A stretch of DNA of 64,000 nt from Branchiostoma belcheri. Lineage: Eukaryota; Chordata; Leptocardii; Amphioxiformes; Branchiostomatidae. The translations under genes were made by a program, and so were the position numbers. The DNA lies in NCBI RefSeq assembly GCF_001625305.1, contig NW_017804254.1, forward strand, positions 1,933,338-1,997,337, given 5' to 3'. Shown here piece after piece: positions 37,528 to 48,446 of this stretch (position 1 is the first letter of the stretch; each line of letters opens with the position of its first letter). Below the pieces are notes generated by a model. It was not told where the DNA came from and ran no database searches. It saw only the letters and a list, made by a program, of their open reading frames with translations.

Positions 37528-39418
37528 TTAACGTGTGATAGAGATACTCATGCAAAGTCAATGGACACTTTTATTGACACAACAAAAGTACAGTGACTTT
37601 CTTACTCTACGACTATATCTAGAAACAAACAAGTGGATACAAATGAACTTACATACAAGTTGATGGATAAATAAATCTACTGTATTTAACGTATCATTTA
37701 CACTACTGATTATACATGTATAATGTACGTGACGAATGATTCTTTCATTTCTAAAACATTGCAGTTATACATGATCAAAGAAGCGTAAAGTGCCGAACTG
37801 AAATCGGAGGCCCTGCGAACTGAGACAAAGTTTAGATAACACAGTCATCCAGGAGTAAGGCTGTGCGTATAGAAAACATGGGAAAACTGTATGTTGTCTA
37901 TACGCGTGTATTATATTATTAGATTGACAGTCTTCGGATGCTTTTTTGCCATTAAACTTTTGCTATGGTATGGTAGATCTAATGCTTTCTGTTGACAATC
38001 ACGTAAAAAGAAATAAATGAGTACTAGTATGTTATTCGGTTACCATCCTGCATCTATTGCTCTGTGTTTGCCAAAAACATATTGCATGTACAAAACGCAA
38101 CTTCTAAGATCAACTTCCAAAATGGAACAGAGTGCTTACATCATACAGCAAACGCTTTTGTCACCGAAAATTCATGTAGGAAATTAAGCCCATTAAGCCG
38201 TAATCAGTAGGGACGTAATGAAAGGTATCAGGTGTATTGGCTAATCAGTCATCGGGTTCTTGATCCTTTCAAACTTAAAAAAAAACCCTTTAGGTAACTT
38301 TTTCATATTTGCTCTGACACTGCCACCCACGGTTTTATCTGCAAATCTTAACTCTAACGTCATTCAATCTGACTTGCAATATAGAATCCCTAACCTAAAC
38401 TTTAAGTAACCTATAATTGATGTCAGACATTCAATGTCATACATGTAATATTATTTTGTAAATTACCTTTGAGTGTAATTGTTCTTAGAAGAATTTTTAA
38501 TGTTGAAGAAGCAAATTTTAACATCCTAATTGTAAATGAATAATCCTTGTTAGACTGATACCGCTGTAAATAGTCTTACAATTCAGCCCTCCACGGCTGC
38601 CAGGAGGCATGTATATCTTTTGCTGAGATCTAATGAAACAGTCTACTACTACTACTTCAAACCTCGATTTCCTACATTACGTCAAAGAAAGTCTTTTCTG
38701 CGTCACTTCAACTAATTTCTTGGTTTCTCCCACGTACGCGTAGTGACTCCGTTAGACGACTTATCATAAATGCTTTACTGGCGATTATATTATATTCTTC
38801 CCTGGTTATTTGTTCACGTCACCGTAATGAAGTTTCCTGAAGAAGAATTACTTGCGAAGGATTGTACAATTTTTCTTTAAACTATAATGAGGAACCAGAT
38901 TTGCTCTTAATTTTTCACAAAAATTCTGTTATTGAAGAAATGAAAATTGGGTAAAATAAAACATTGACATTTTTCGTGTATTGAAAGGATAATGTCATAC
39001 ATGTAATATTATTAGATGATTATATATTAGAAAAAGAATAACGTATTTCGAAAAATTGTATGAGCCACGATCTACTTAAAAAGCAAACAGGATTAGATTT
39101 ATTTGACACTAATCTACAGTTGCTTTGGATTGATGAAATCACTCTTAAAAGCAGCTGTATTTAGAAATAAAAGGAGACTTCCACGCAGTTGCATTACATA
39201 AACTGCTTCTCAAACATAGTTTTCCCCAAACCCTAATCTGCGTGGTAATATTACATGTGCAGGGTAGTTAATTTGTACCTTCTTTATTGCGGTCCATTAC
39301 CCACACCGACCACCAGGGAGTTCAATGAGGTAAACAAATTAGCCGAATTATCGCCCCCTCCAAAATTAATGGAGGAGTCCATCTCCAGGGACCGTGACGC
39401 ACTCTCCTTGCCCACCCC

Positions 39419-39424
39419 TATAAA
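39419..39424 (+). promoter_or_regulatory. TATA box of the peptide gene
   Basis: TATAAA within CCCCTATAAATCATTGG lies 163 nt upstream of the ATG at 39587, so transcription would start near 39450 and leave a roughly 140-nt leader. A TGACGC element lies about 25 nt further upstream. The leader also contains a tRNA box B-like string (inverted GGTTCGAAT) near 39450-39460. Confidence 0.5.
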
Positions 39425-39586
39425 TCATTGGTATCGTCCGCTGGCAGGACATTCGAACCTGTGGATCCACACTAGAGAGTAGTTGAGGACTTAACCGGGT
39501 GGCGGTCTGCGCACGCTAACATTGTCCGTGCTCCCGTACCGTAACGCCAGGTGAGACGACAGGTGAAGAAGAGGACGAACAACAAC

Positions 39587-42500
39587 ATGCGCTGCGGACT
39601 GAGCTGGCTGCTGTTCCTGCTGACGTACACGTTAGTTCTGCTGGCCGTGACAGCCTTACCGACGGGCGACAGCACACTGGCACGGTAAGTCACACCCGGA
39701 TGTAATAGTAACTGTTTCTGTGTTCTCTATCTTTCTGGCCACGGTTTGTACGTAATGTTATCTTTACCATGATTGGTATGCACAAAGTCAGGCTAACCAA
39801 TCAGCCTTTTGATCAGACTATTCATATTTTTTAAAACTCTTTCCGTGAAAACATGAAAAGCAGTAGTTTTGCAATTAAAACAGACATTCAGTTGTCGATG
39901 TTTGGGACATATGTTTGCATTGAATTCAGTGTTAATGAAAGCTTTACGGCTACAGTATTTCCAGTCCACAAGAAAACACTAGAAACTCTCGAAGAAGAGT
40001 CCAATAGAACAGATTACATTTGAAAGGGTATGCAGTTTTTAGTTTTTCATTGTAGATATGTTTACAGGCTGGGTATACAGTTTTCCTCCCACAATTTCCA
40101 GGAGAAATTTACCTGCCGACGTTTCGGTAGACCGTTTTCCACCTTCCTCGTAACGATCATAACAGGTTCCTCCTGATTTCTTTTGAAGAAAACTCTATAC
40201 TCAGTGATTTACCAACATGACTACCAAGCTATGTTATGAATGGTTGGATTTTTTTACAGTCCTCCTTCGACGAATTTTGGTCGCTTTCATTCAATGTGAA
40301 TAATGTGATGATACGCTGCCCACCTAAAAGTGCTGACTAACCATATGTATTTTGTCCTTTATATGTAACGTTTTGTAACAACAAATTGTGTTAATGTTTG
40401 ACGTCGCTATTTTCACCCCAGTTAATGAAGGGTCTGAGCATGCCTGTTTGTTGGTGAACACGGCTTGCAGCTTTCCCTAAACGTTACATATGGGATGTCA
40501 CATATTCTCGTCTGGTCTGTCTCATTTCAAACATGGTCACCGTCTGGCTTTTCTCTACTAGTCTGCACTATGATAGAATAACTCACTCTAATAAGTCACA
40601 AAATCACTACCATGTACAACATTTCCTGGCCGGAGAACCTGTTGAATGTTTCATTCAGATTGAATCCTACCATGACGATGTCAACGCCTCTTTGCAAATG
40701 AGTTGGTAAACATGAAATGCGGCGCTCTGTCCAAGGCTAGAGTGCATCGCACATGTGATTGTAAGAACGTGTGCAAGGCCGGGAGTCATTGTATCTGATG
40801 TTTGGTGAAACTAACTGCTCAAGTTTATCGGCAGAACGTACTGCACCAGCGTGAAACCCAGATTTTTCACGATTTTCGTTCGGTGTTTGGTTACCGTGGC
40901 ATCAGAAATTTGTCCTATACATGTATTTTATCCGAAGCAACATTTGAAAACTATAGACGGGATGCCATCCTTAAAGGCGCGAATCGCGACCTTAAACGAG
41001 ACGTTCTGCCGAAGTGCAATACTCAATACATTGTCCGTTTCGCGTAGGAGCAGTACTTTCGACCGACGTGCTAGTTTCTCATGTCCTTGGTACTGACCTA
41101 AGTGTTGTTACAACAACTTATAGAGGAGACGTGGTCAAACCAAGTATTACGCCATCCTGTCACTTTTTTATGGAAGCAATGAAGCCATTCGTGCTTCGAT
41201 GTTGAATTGAACACTATTATTCACACTGAAACCTTAATTTTGTATAAGGTTGTGTGATTGAAAACAGAACTTTGCATTTTATCGTCTTAATTGATATGGC
41301 CAAAACAAGCTTAACCAACTAGGGACATGTTGTCTAACGATCTTGAACTAAACCCCTTTTAGCAGTGAACGCCTTTCGTGATCTTATACATTTCTTTCCG
41401 AATATGCCACCGCCCTTCTTTTCTAGGTTACTGTTCCATTAAAATCAAACAAGGCAAATTCTCATTAACGATTCCATCCATTTGATAAAAGGACAAAACA
41501 AACGTATCTATTGGACTCTCCTGGGCAGTTTCCAGGAGCAAAGAGTATGATAAAAAGGAAAAAAAACATTAAAAAACTTGAGTAGACAAAAACTAATCAT
41601 GAGTAGAATTTAATGTATATTATTGATGTGAACTTAATTTTTCGCTCACGCAAACGTTAACAACCCGGCCGGGCCCCGGTTTGGCAACGTGGCCTAGCTT
41701 AGCACAAACCAGGAAGGCTTGCGTTAACATCATGGCAGATTTATTATTATAATCAATGACTTCCGACAGGCCGCGGTAATCCTCGGATTACGGTATTACG
41801 GATTATGTGCTCCTGTGGGCTTTGAAGAACGCCTTTTAACGGCTGATGACCCAAACGTGGACACGACTTGTGATATTTTGTCATCCAGATTGAATCTATC
41901 AGATTCATAACATATAATGTGTTGTTAAATGACTTCGATGTAGCTACAGGTTTTCCGTGACGACTGTACCGCGGGTACTAGATTTGAGAATTTAAAAAAA
42001 TCAAACTATGAAACGAAAGGTAGTGGATGCTACCTGAAAAGTCTGACCGTTTTCAAAATCATATCCAGTTGCTTGAGTAACTTGTTTTTTTGGCGTATGC
42101 TCTTGCACCCGTTTCATATCAAATATACGTAAGACAATATTATTGTAGCAGAAAAAATCATAGACATGGGTACATCCTACGATGCGATCTTTAGCGTGTA
42201 TTCCTGAGCCACTACAACTGTAAGCAAAGACGCCATCATATACTTTTCAAAGGACGATGAAGTTGGATTTTAAGATATGAGTGTGGCGGAACCCGATCAG
42301 ACATGACTGTACATGCTGTGGCGTTTTAAGCTTCCAACCTCCAGACGCGCTCTTACAACATATTGGATGGAAAACAAGTAGTTGAATACTTATTCTTCCT
42401 TTCAAATGTCAAATGACACGGCCTACCTATCATTTGACAGTTGATTAAGCTTCAGAAAGCTTTGTATCCTCTAGATAGATCCATACATACCACAAAAACG

Positions 42501-45500
42501 AGCATCAACGTCTGAAACATTTTTATCCTGACAAAGTTCAGAGAAAGCCACGAATGTCTGGCACTGATCCCAACACTAAAGATAACCTCACGGATCCCAT
42601 CCATCGACAAAGCCAGAGCCATAACGTGACAACTTTATACCATTACGCTGATAAGACTTTCTCTATATATGTTGGACAAAATCAGTCAATGAACGGCCGG
42701 GCAGTATATGAGCCCCGGAGATGAAGTGTCCTGAGCCCTGTTGACGTTTTATCTCGACGCATGTGTCAAAAGAAGCGCCATTTTCCTTCCCCGCATGCAT
42801 ACATGCATTATCCATCCTTCAGGACTGAAGACAACAGCAACATTTGCTATAGACTTCTACAGAAACTTACGAAAACAACGAATATGTAAATCAGTAGGAC
42901 GGTAGTTTAAGCTAGGCCAATATGCATGTTATAGTTCACCCATTCCCCGCTCCAGTGTAGAATATGTGTTTGAGTATGTGAAACTATTCTTAGAATCCTT
43001 TCATAACCATGCGAAATTAGCATTAAAAACACCAGAAAATTAAGAGGTCACTTTGGTTTTGGTTTCCTGGAACAATCTTGTCCGTTTATTTAGTCATGTA
43101 CAGTAGCTGCTTAGGTCAGTAGTCTTAAGTAATTGATGTCCAAGCATTATTCACGGAATTAAGGCTGCGTTGAAGAAACCCCACCTAGAGCGAAGAGGTG
43201 TAGGAATTGACAGGGAGGAGAAAGACTGACACCCTAACGGACGCTGACTGAAATTCCTGGTCTGCGTAAAATCCACTCGCTCCCTCTGTTGGCATCTATC
43301 ATGTCCGAGGTTTCACTGTAGTGAAGGCTGCAAGGCTGGGGTATTTTAGGGCACAGACGCTGACAGAACTGTTGGGTTTTTAATACGGTAATCCTGATGA
43401 TGGAACCGAATGGAACCATGTAATTGTTGCGAATCGATCTTGCTAATTAAACTGGTAATGAATGAGCAGCAGACTCAAGATAAGGTCGAAATGGGCTTGA
43501 CATTTAGCTACGAGCAACAGTGTTTGAAACAATATATATACATTTCATTCTTATTGAAGAGAAAATTGGGTTTGATAAATCACAGAAAAGATACGGCAAA
43601 CAAGAAAGCTGGCGTGCATTCTTTGAAAACTTGATTAAAAGAAATCTTCATGATCAAAAAAATCTGTATTTGACAATGGTTTTCTCATGATCATTTGAAA
43701 ACTTGATGAAAAGAAATCTTCAAGATAAAAAGAATCTGTATTTGACAATGGTTTTCTCATGATCACGACCGCTATTTCAGCTGATTATGTCGTAACTGAA
43801 AAGGTATTTTGTTTACCGACTGGCTGACAAAGAACATCTGCTTTTGTGACACGCCCTTTGTTGTGTGTGTATGTGTTTTGTGCTGCTAACAACGCAGAAA
43901 ATACTCAACAGCCGGAGTCGGGCATCAATGCTTGTGATCAAAGAAGTACTAGTACTTTACAGCTCTCGCGTTACCGTGGTATATATCCAAATATTAGCTC
44001 AAACCATCCACTGACGTGCCATATAACATGAGCGGTTTGCATAAGCATGGCTATCAACATTGTACTCTGGAGCTTTACATGTTGGACATCAAATACCTGA
44101 CACAGTGACAGCCATCAAATGGTTTTACAGAACGTAAGCATGTTTGTTTTGCAAATGTACGGACATTAACACTGTTGACCTACAGTAAGTATTTATAGAG
44201 CTTACGTGGTAGATGGCTTTTTACAGGGGAAAAAGGACTAATATTTAGATAGCTAGCAATGCTGTGTAAATCATATCATTCGATGTCTTTGAATACAAAA
44301 CCAACCGGGACCTACATGTACATTGGGTTTGAGACACGGCATTTTGTCAAATGAATACGAGAACATAGTTCCAAAATTGGTATTTTCAGTACCGTTATAA
44401 AAAAACGTTATAAGGATAGGAATTTTTGGTAATTGGTGTAAAGTATAATCTATTCACATTTTTTCATGATTTTATGTCCTGTTGCCATTAGTGCTTTTAT
44501 GTAAACTGACATCCGTTTCTAAGGGCAGTAGAAGGGGTACAGGTGGGGAACTTTGCTGATGGGCGATGACTCCCTAGGACCACGAAAATGTTGTATATGC
44601 TTCTGTATCTGTATCTGTATCTGTATAGCTGGTATAACCGCGTAACAGACCGGCTTTACATGGACGTGGCGCGGCGGCAGCTGGCTATGGAACGACCTGT
44701 TACACCCAACCACTGCACATCTAATTGCAGGAGTTGTTTAAAGCTATCTAGTGGCGATGCCCCAACTGTGCTTGGTGGCAGCGAATTCTCCTCTACGATA
44801 GTTCTAGGAAAACACGATTTTTATCACCCCATTGGTTCTTAACTCAGGTACTTGAAAGTATGACTATTTTTTGTTCTTTGCAGAGCTGGTCATTTTAGGT
44901 CATTTTGTACATCGCTTATACAGTTATACCATCATGAAAGTTCATCTGTGTTGGTACTTACATGTTTAAAGTTAAAGCTTCATCCAACACAAAAAAATGA
45001 TTCTCACCTTTGACCCAGTGTCGACGTCACACTTCAGAGAAGTCAAGTGACAAGTCTCCCTGGGTCATTCTGCTGAGGAAGACCAGAGTGACTGGTCGAA
45101 AGCTCTAGACGAGAACCATGCATTCTTTCTGTTGGATAGAAAGTTTTGACTTAACACTTGTACATCGCTTGTTGTTGATCGGTTCTTGTGTGTAGCGTGA
45201 GAGAGAAGCGGCAGCTGGGAGACCAGTCGATCACCAGCGAGATGTCCGTCAGACTACGGGAGGCCGAGGCCCGCCGGCTGCTGCAAAGCCTCATGGCGAA
45301 ACAGGGTAAAAGGTGAGGCTGGTGTTAGTGCTGCGTCCGGGGATCGTCCTGACGCCGACAGTGCTCAAGGAAGAAATTTCATTACGTGTCATTGAAAATA
45401 AAGGATTACACTACTACTAAAACTCACAACTAAAATTTAAGCTCTGAAAGATGGTCACGTGACCTGGTTGTCAACGATCACACAGGTCACGTGACTGGAA

Positions 45501-46958
45501 AAATGGTTTCATTCGGTTTCGTTTAAAAATGCTGGTAACAAAAATGCTTCAGTGCACCATTCCTGCAGCTGGCAATCAAGACAGCAAAGGCAAGATCGCT
45601 AAATCTTTAATCTCTCAATGAACCGTCCTTTCTTGAGCAAACTGTCCGTATAGTCATGGACGATCCCCAACATCTGAATAAAAGTGTATGACCGGACTGT
45701 TCCACTGTTCTGACAGGGGCCGCAGGGCTCTGGGTGACCAAGGGTTCACCAGTGACCTCGCGAGTAAGCTGAGCGAAGCCGAGGCCAGAAGGATGATTCA
45801 GAACCTCATGGCTCAGGCCATCGGCAAGCGGTTCAGTCCAATTGACGGACAGGAGCAGCTGCAGGCCTCCAAGCGCCAGCTGGGCGACCAGGGCGTCACT
45901 AGCGCGCTGGCCGCCCGGCTCGAGCAGGCCGAGGCCCGCCAGTACATCAAGGACCTCCTGGAGCAGGCTGTCGGGAAGCGATCGGTGGCCAAGCGCTCCG
46001 CTGCAGACGCACCAGCTAGCAGGAAGCGACGGGCTTTAGCCGACCAGGGGCCGGCGGACCAGCCGCCTGCTGAGGCCCGTAAGATTTTGATGGCCCTCCT
46101 GCCGATCAGGTAGCCGGAACCCGGCCTGCACTGAGTGTGGAGCACCGCACACAAACTCACGACAATCATCCTGCACCAAAGGGATTGAATCAAATCAACA
46201 AAACACCCGCACTGATCAACACAAATTGTACCAATGACGGCAGAAGACGCACCAAGTCACCATGATCGTTTTGCACATTGTCTCACGAAAGTGGCAGCGC
46301 GTTAAGCCATCTTACTCACTGCACCACTAGCACTGCTATTCCACCTGCTAATTGTACACAAGAGTCACGGCTATTGTAAGTAGGCTTGAGTCCGTAGATT
46401 CAGTCCATTTACTAGGAACTAGGCCTCCAATGCTACTTGCGCAAATGTATGTCCTGTGTGTAACGACTCTGTGCGTGTGTATCAATTGCTCTTAACTTTA
46501 CATTCTCTGCCATTCAAAGGTCCAGTACCCTCGACCCTTTTAACTCAAAGATGCACTTTTCGTGCGTTGGCATTAGAAAAGTCGTGACCACTTCATGATC
46601 ATGGCTTTTAACCGAAGAATTTGCGATATGCACGCTACAGACTGACGTACCTTGTCATACCATGCATCAGCAACTAAAGCCCAGATCTAGATCGGTGAAA
46701 ATGACACTTATCTTCACCCCAGATTCCCTGCACGATATATGTAACATTCAATAGGTTTCAATCGATCGTTGACTCTAGATGCAGTGTTAAACCAATAGCC
46801 AGGCGGCGCTGCTGCTCCGTTGACGTTAATCGGAATTCTTCTTTCCTGTCAGAGCGATGACGGAAGGTGACATGTTCAGCAGCCAGTCCCAGCAGAAGTG
46901 GAGGCGCGACCCTGTGGCCGAGTTTCTGGACCAGCTGTACGAGCAGGAGGACTTCTAA
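39587..46958 (+). CDS. Secretin/glucagon-family multi-copy peptide precursor, 237 aa
   Basis: Secreted prohormone, probably acting on class B1 receptors. Exons: 39587-39684 (ATG, signal peptide), 45196-45312, 45717-46109, 46853-46958 (TAA), all phase 2 junctions. A hydrophobic leader (SWLLFLLTYTLVLLAVTA) is followed by dibasic-bounded repeats. Peptide 1 (residues 39-69) starts QLGDQSITSEM and ends before GKR; peptide 2 (76-107) starts ALGDQGFTSDL, ends before GKR; peptide 3 (126-157) starts QLGDQGVTSAL, ends before GKR. A decayed fourth unit (178-202) starts ALADQG. GKR implies C-terminal amidation. Peptide 2 aligns gaplessly with glucagon from Phe6: F6 T7 S8 D9, L14, A19, a branched residue at 23, Q24, L26, M27. 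The shared core is TS......L..AEAR. The usual His1 is absent and the N-terminus is one residue longer; Gln1 could become pyroglutamate. The exon 3 frame reaches TAG at 46111-46113 if its GTAGCC donor is not used, so two C-termini are possible. Confidence 0.87.
43622..43765. repeat. 72-bp tandem duplication
   Basis: TTTGAAAACTTGAT.AAAAGA through TGACAATGGTTTTCTCATGA occurs at 43622 and again at 43694 with only a few differences. Confidence 0.85.
44605..44830. repeat. Dispersed repeat copy (related to about 5190)
   Basis: Starts with a short (TGTATC)n run and TATAGCTGGTATAACCG, then GTAACAGACCGG, TGTTACACCC and TTTAAAGCTATC. Order and wording match the MYRF intron copy near 5190-5410. Confidence 0.45.
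44933..45150. repeat. Dispersed element, GACCCAGTG hairpin family (copy 2)
   Basis: Core 45006-45115 (TTTGACCCAGTGTCGACGTC to GAGTGACTGGTCGAAA). The left part CATGAAAGTTCATCTGTGTT matches the 57396 copy. Arms around the core (AACACAAAAAAATGATTCTC and GAGAACCATGCATTCTTTCT) are roughly inverted. It ends about 45 nt before exon 2 of the peptide gene. Confidence 0.65.
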
Positions 46959-47592
46959 CATCGGCACGTCCACACTTTGTAAGGTAAGGGCGCCATTTTT
47001 ACCAAGGACAAAGACATGTACAATATTTCACGTTGGGTGGTTGAGTGTCTGACAAACCAAGTAGATAGAGTCAGGAGAGAAAGACTGGCTGAATGAAACA
47101 AGAAGCTGTATACGCAATTTGTACCGCATGTACACCAATAATAAACTATTACCTCTTCTCCGAAAGTGGTCATGAGACAATGCAATTGCACATCTAAGCC
47201 TTATTATATATTAGCATTAGTCCAATTCCAAGTCACCAATTAATCACAAATAAAAACATTCTCCGTCGGTTAGGGAAACAGTAAAACAATGACAATAATC
47301 ATAGAAAACCTCACTAGCCTGAAATTACTTGACGTTTTTTCTTTTCTTTCTTTTTACCCAGGCTACTTGGCCGTACCTGAAGCAAACGAGGACCCAGCCC
47401 AGGACATCCGATGGACTAACAGTTTGACCTGTCGGGTCAGAGGTCACGGACGGGTCGTCTACTTGCATGCCGATGACGATCAAGGTCACGTGACATAAGA
47501 TACGATGTAAATGAGCAAATACGTCATTTGTCAAAATCATCGGGTCCTTTTTATTGTACAAGTCGCAGAAAGAATTTTGATGAGTAAATAAA
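46959..47592 (+). other. Peptide gene 3' UTR with intron
   Basis: After the stop, exon 4 runs 25 nt to a good donor (AAG|GTAAGG at 46983/46984). A matching acceptor (TTTTTACCCAG) precedes 47361, and AATAAA lies at 47587-47592. The stop is less than 50 nt from the junction, so nonsense-mediated decay is not expected. Confidence 0.55.
47587..47592 (+). terminator. Peptide gene poly(A) signal
   Basis: AATAAA in GAGTAAATAAAGTAG, about 230 nt into the presumed 3' UTR exon starting at 47361. Confidence 0.55.
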
Positions 47593-48065
47593 GTAGATCT
47601 CAGACTTGAAATGTGCTGGTTCTTTAATATTTCTTTTACTGCCTTCCATGTTTTTAGTTAGCTGTCTGTAACATTGCAATTTGGTAAGGTAGAGCTAGAC
47701 TTCTAATTCACTGCAGATCTACCAAGTCGCCGATTGAAGTGCGCATGAGCAGTGTGATGCATTGTGGGAGGTCAAACTTTAATGTCCCCGGCATATGCAT
47801 AAAAAATGGGCAGGATTTGACATTTATCTACATTGCAACTCACTCATTATAATTGAGTGTGATAAACAAAATAACAACGGAGAAATCTAGCCTATCTCAT
47901 AAAAAAACCTTACTATCCATGTTTTGTGGCCATAATGACAAGGCTCACCCTCATTTCAGTAGACAAACCACCTTCTACATACCATTTAGCCTTGAACATG
48001 ATTTGTCTCAAATGCTAGCTGCACAACGTTTATAGATTCATATATCTATTACATGCACAGAAACA

Positions 48066-48071
48066 TTTATT
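48066..48071 (-). terminator. Candidate poly(A) signal, beta-helix/kinase gene
   Basis: AATAAA on the minus strand 376 nt past the stop codon; assigned by position only. Confidence 0.35.
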
Positions 48072-48446
48072 ACATGTACTAGTCTTTGTCATAGTCTCGC
48101 ACAACGGTTGCAAAATCACACAATCATTCAAAAGTTGAGGGAAGAGTCAAGGTGCATTATGGGTAGAACCTATGCGCGCCAAGAGTGTCAGGGAGAGGAG
48201 CAAGACCATAAAGTTCTAATTTATCTGCGATCGAAACACACTGTACATCGATCTGAAGAAGTTGTACTGCAAGGTCTGTCATGGTAAATATGGAGACAGC
48301 GTCAAATATATGCATCTTTGTGACCAAAATAATTCCAAATAGCAGGTTACAAGCTCACCATGGCATATTATATATAAAAAAAGCAACAATATGTTATCAA
48401 TATATTGTACCGAAGCCGCCCCAACGTATCTATCTTATGCTTGATA

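Larger units (their letters stand above)
29130..39400. other. Gene desert between SLC6 and the peptide gene
   Basis: About 10 kb with no convincing coding exon. It should hold the SLC6 promoter just above 29129, where a CACGTG box lies near 29190. The rest is mostly AT-rich sequence with the repeats listed separately. One 139-codon ORF (32673-33092, minus) shows no recognisable domain and no conserved context. Confidence 0.6.
39685..45195. other. Large first intron of the peptide gene
   Basis: This 5.5-kb intron separates the signal-peptide exon from the hormone exons. It has no recognisable coding exon. It contains a palindromic stretch near 40105-40170 (GACGTTTCGGTAGACCG, CCTCGTAACGATCATAACAGG), the tandem duplication at 43622, and dispersed repeats at 44605 and 44998. 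Confidence 0.6.

Noticed and set aside
45688-46113. 141-codon ORF as a complete peptide gene starting at its ATG
   Set aside because: No signal peptide at that ATG. The acceptor at 45717 joins in phase to an upstream exon with another peptide copy and to a signal-peptide exon.
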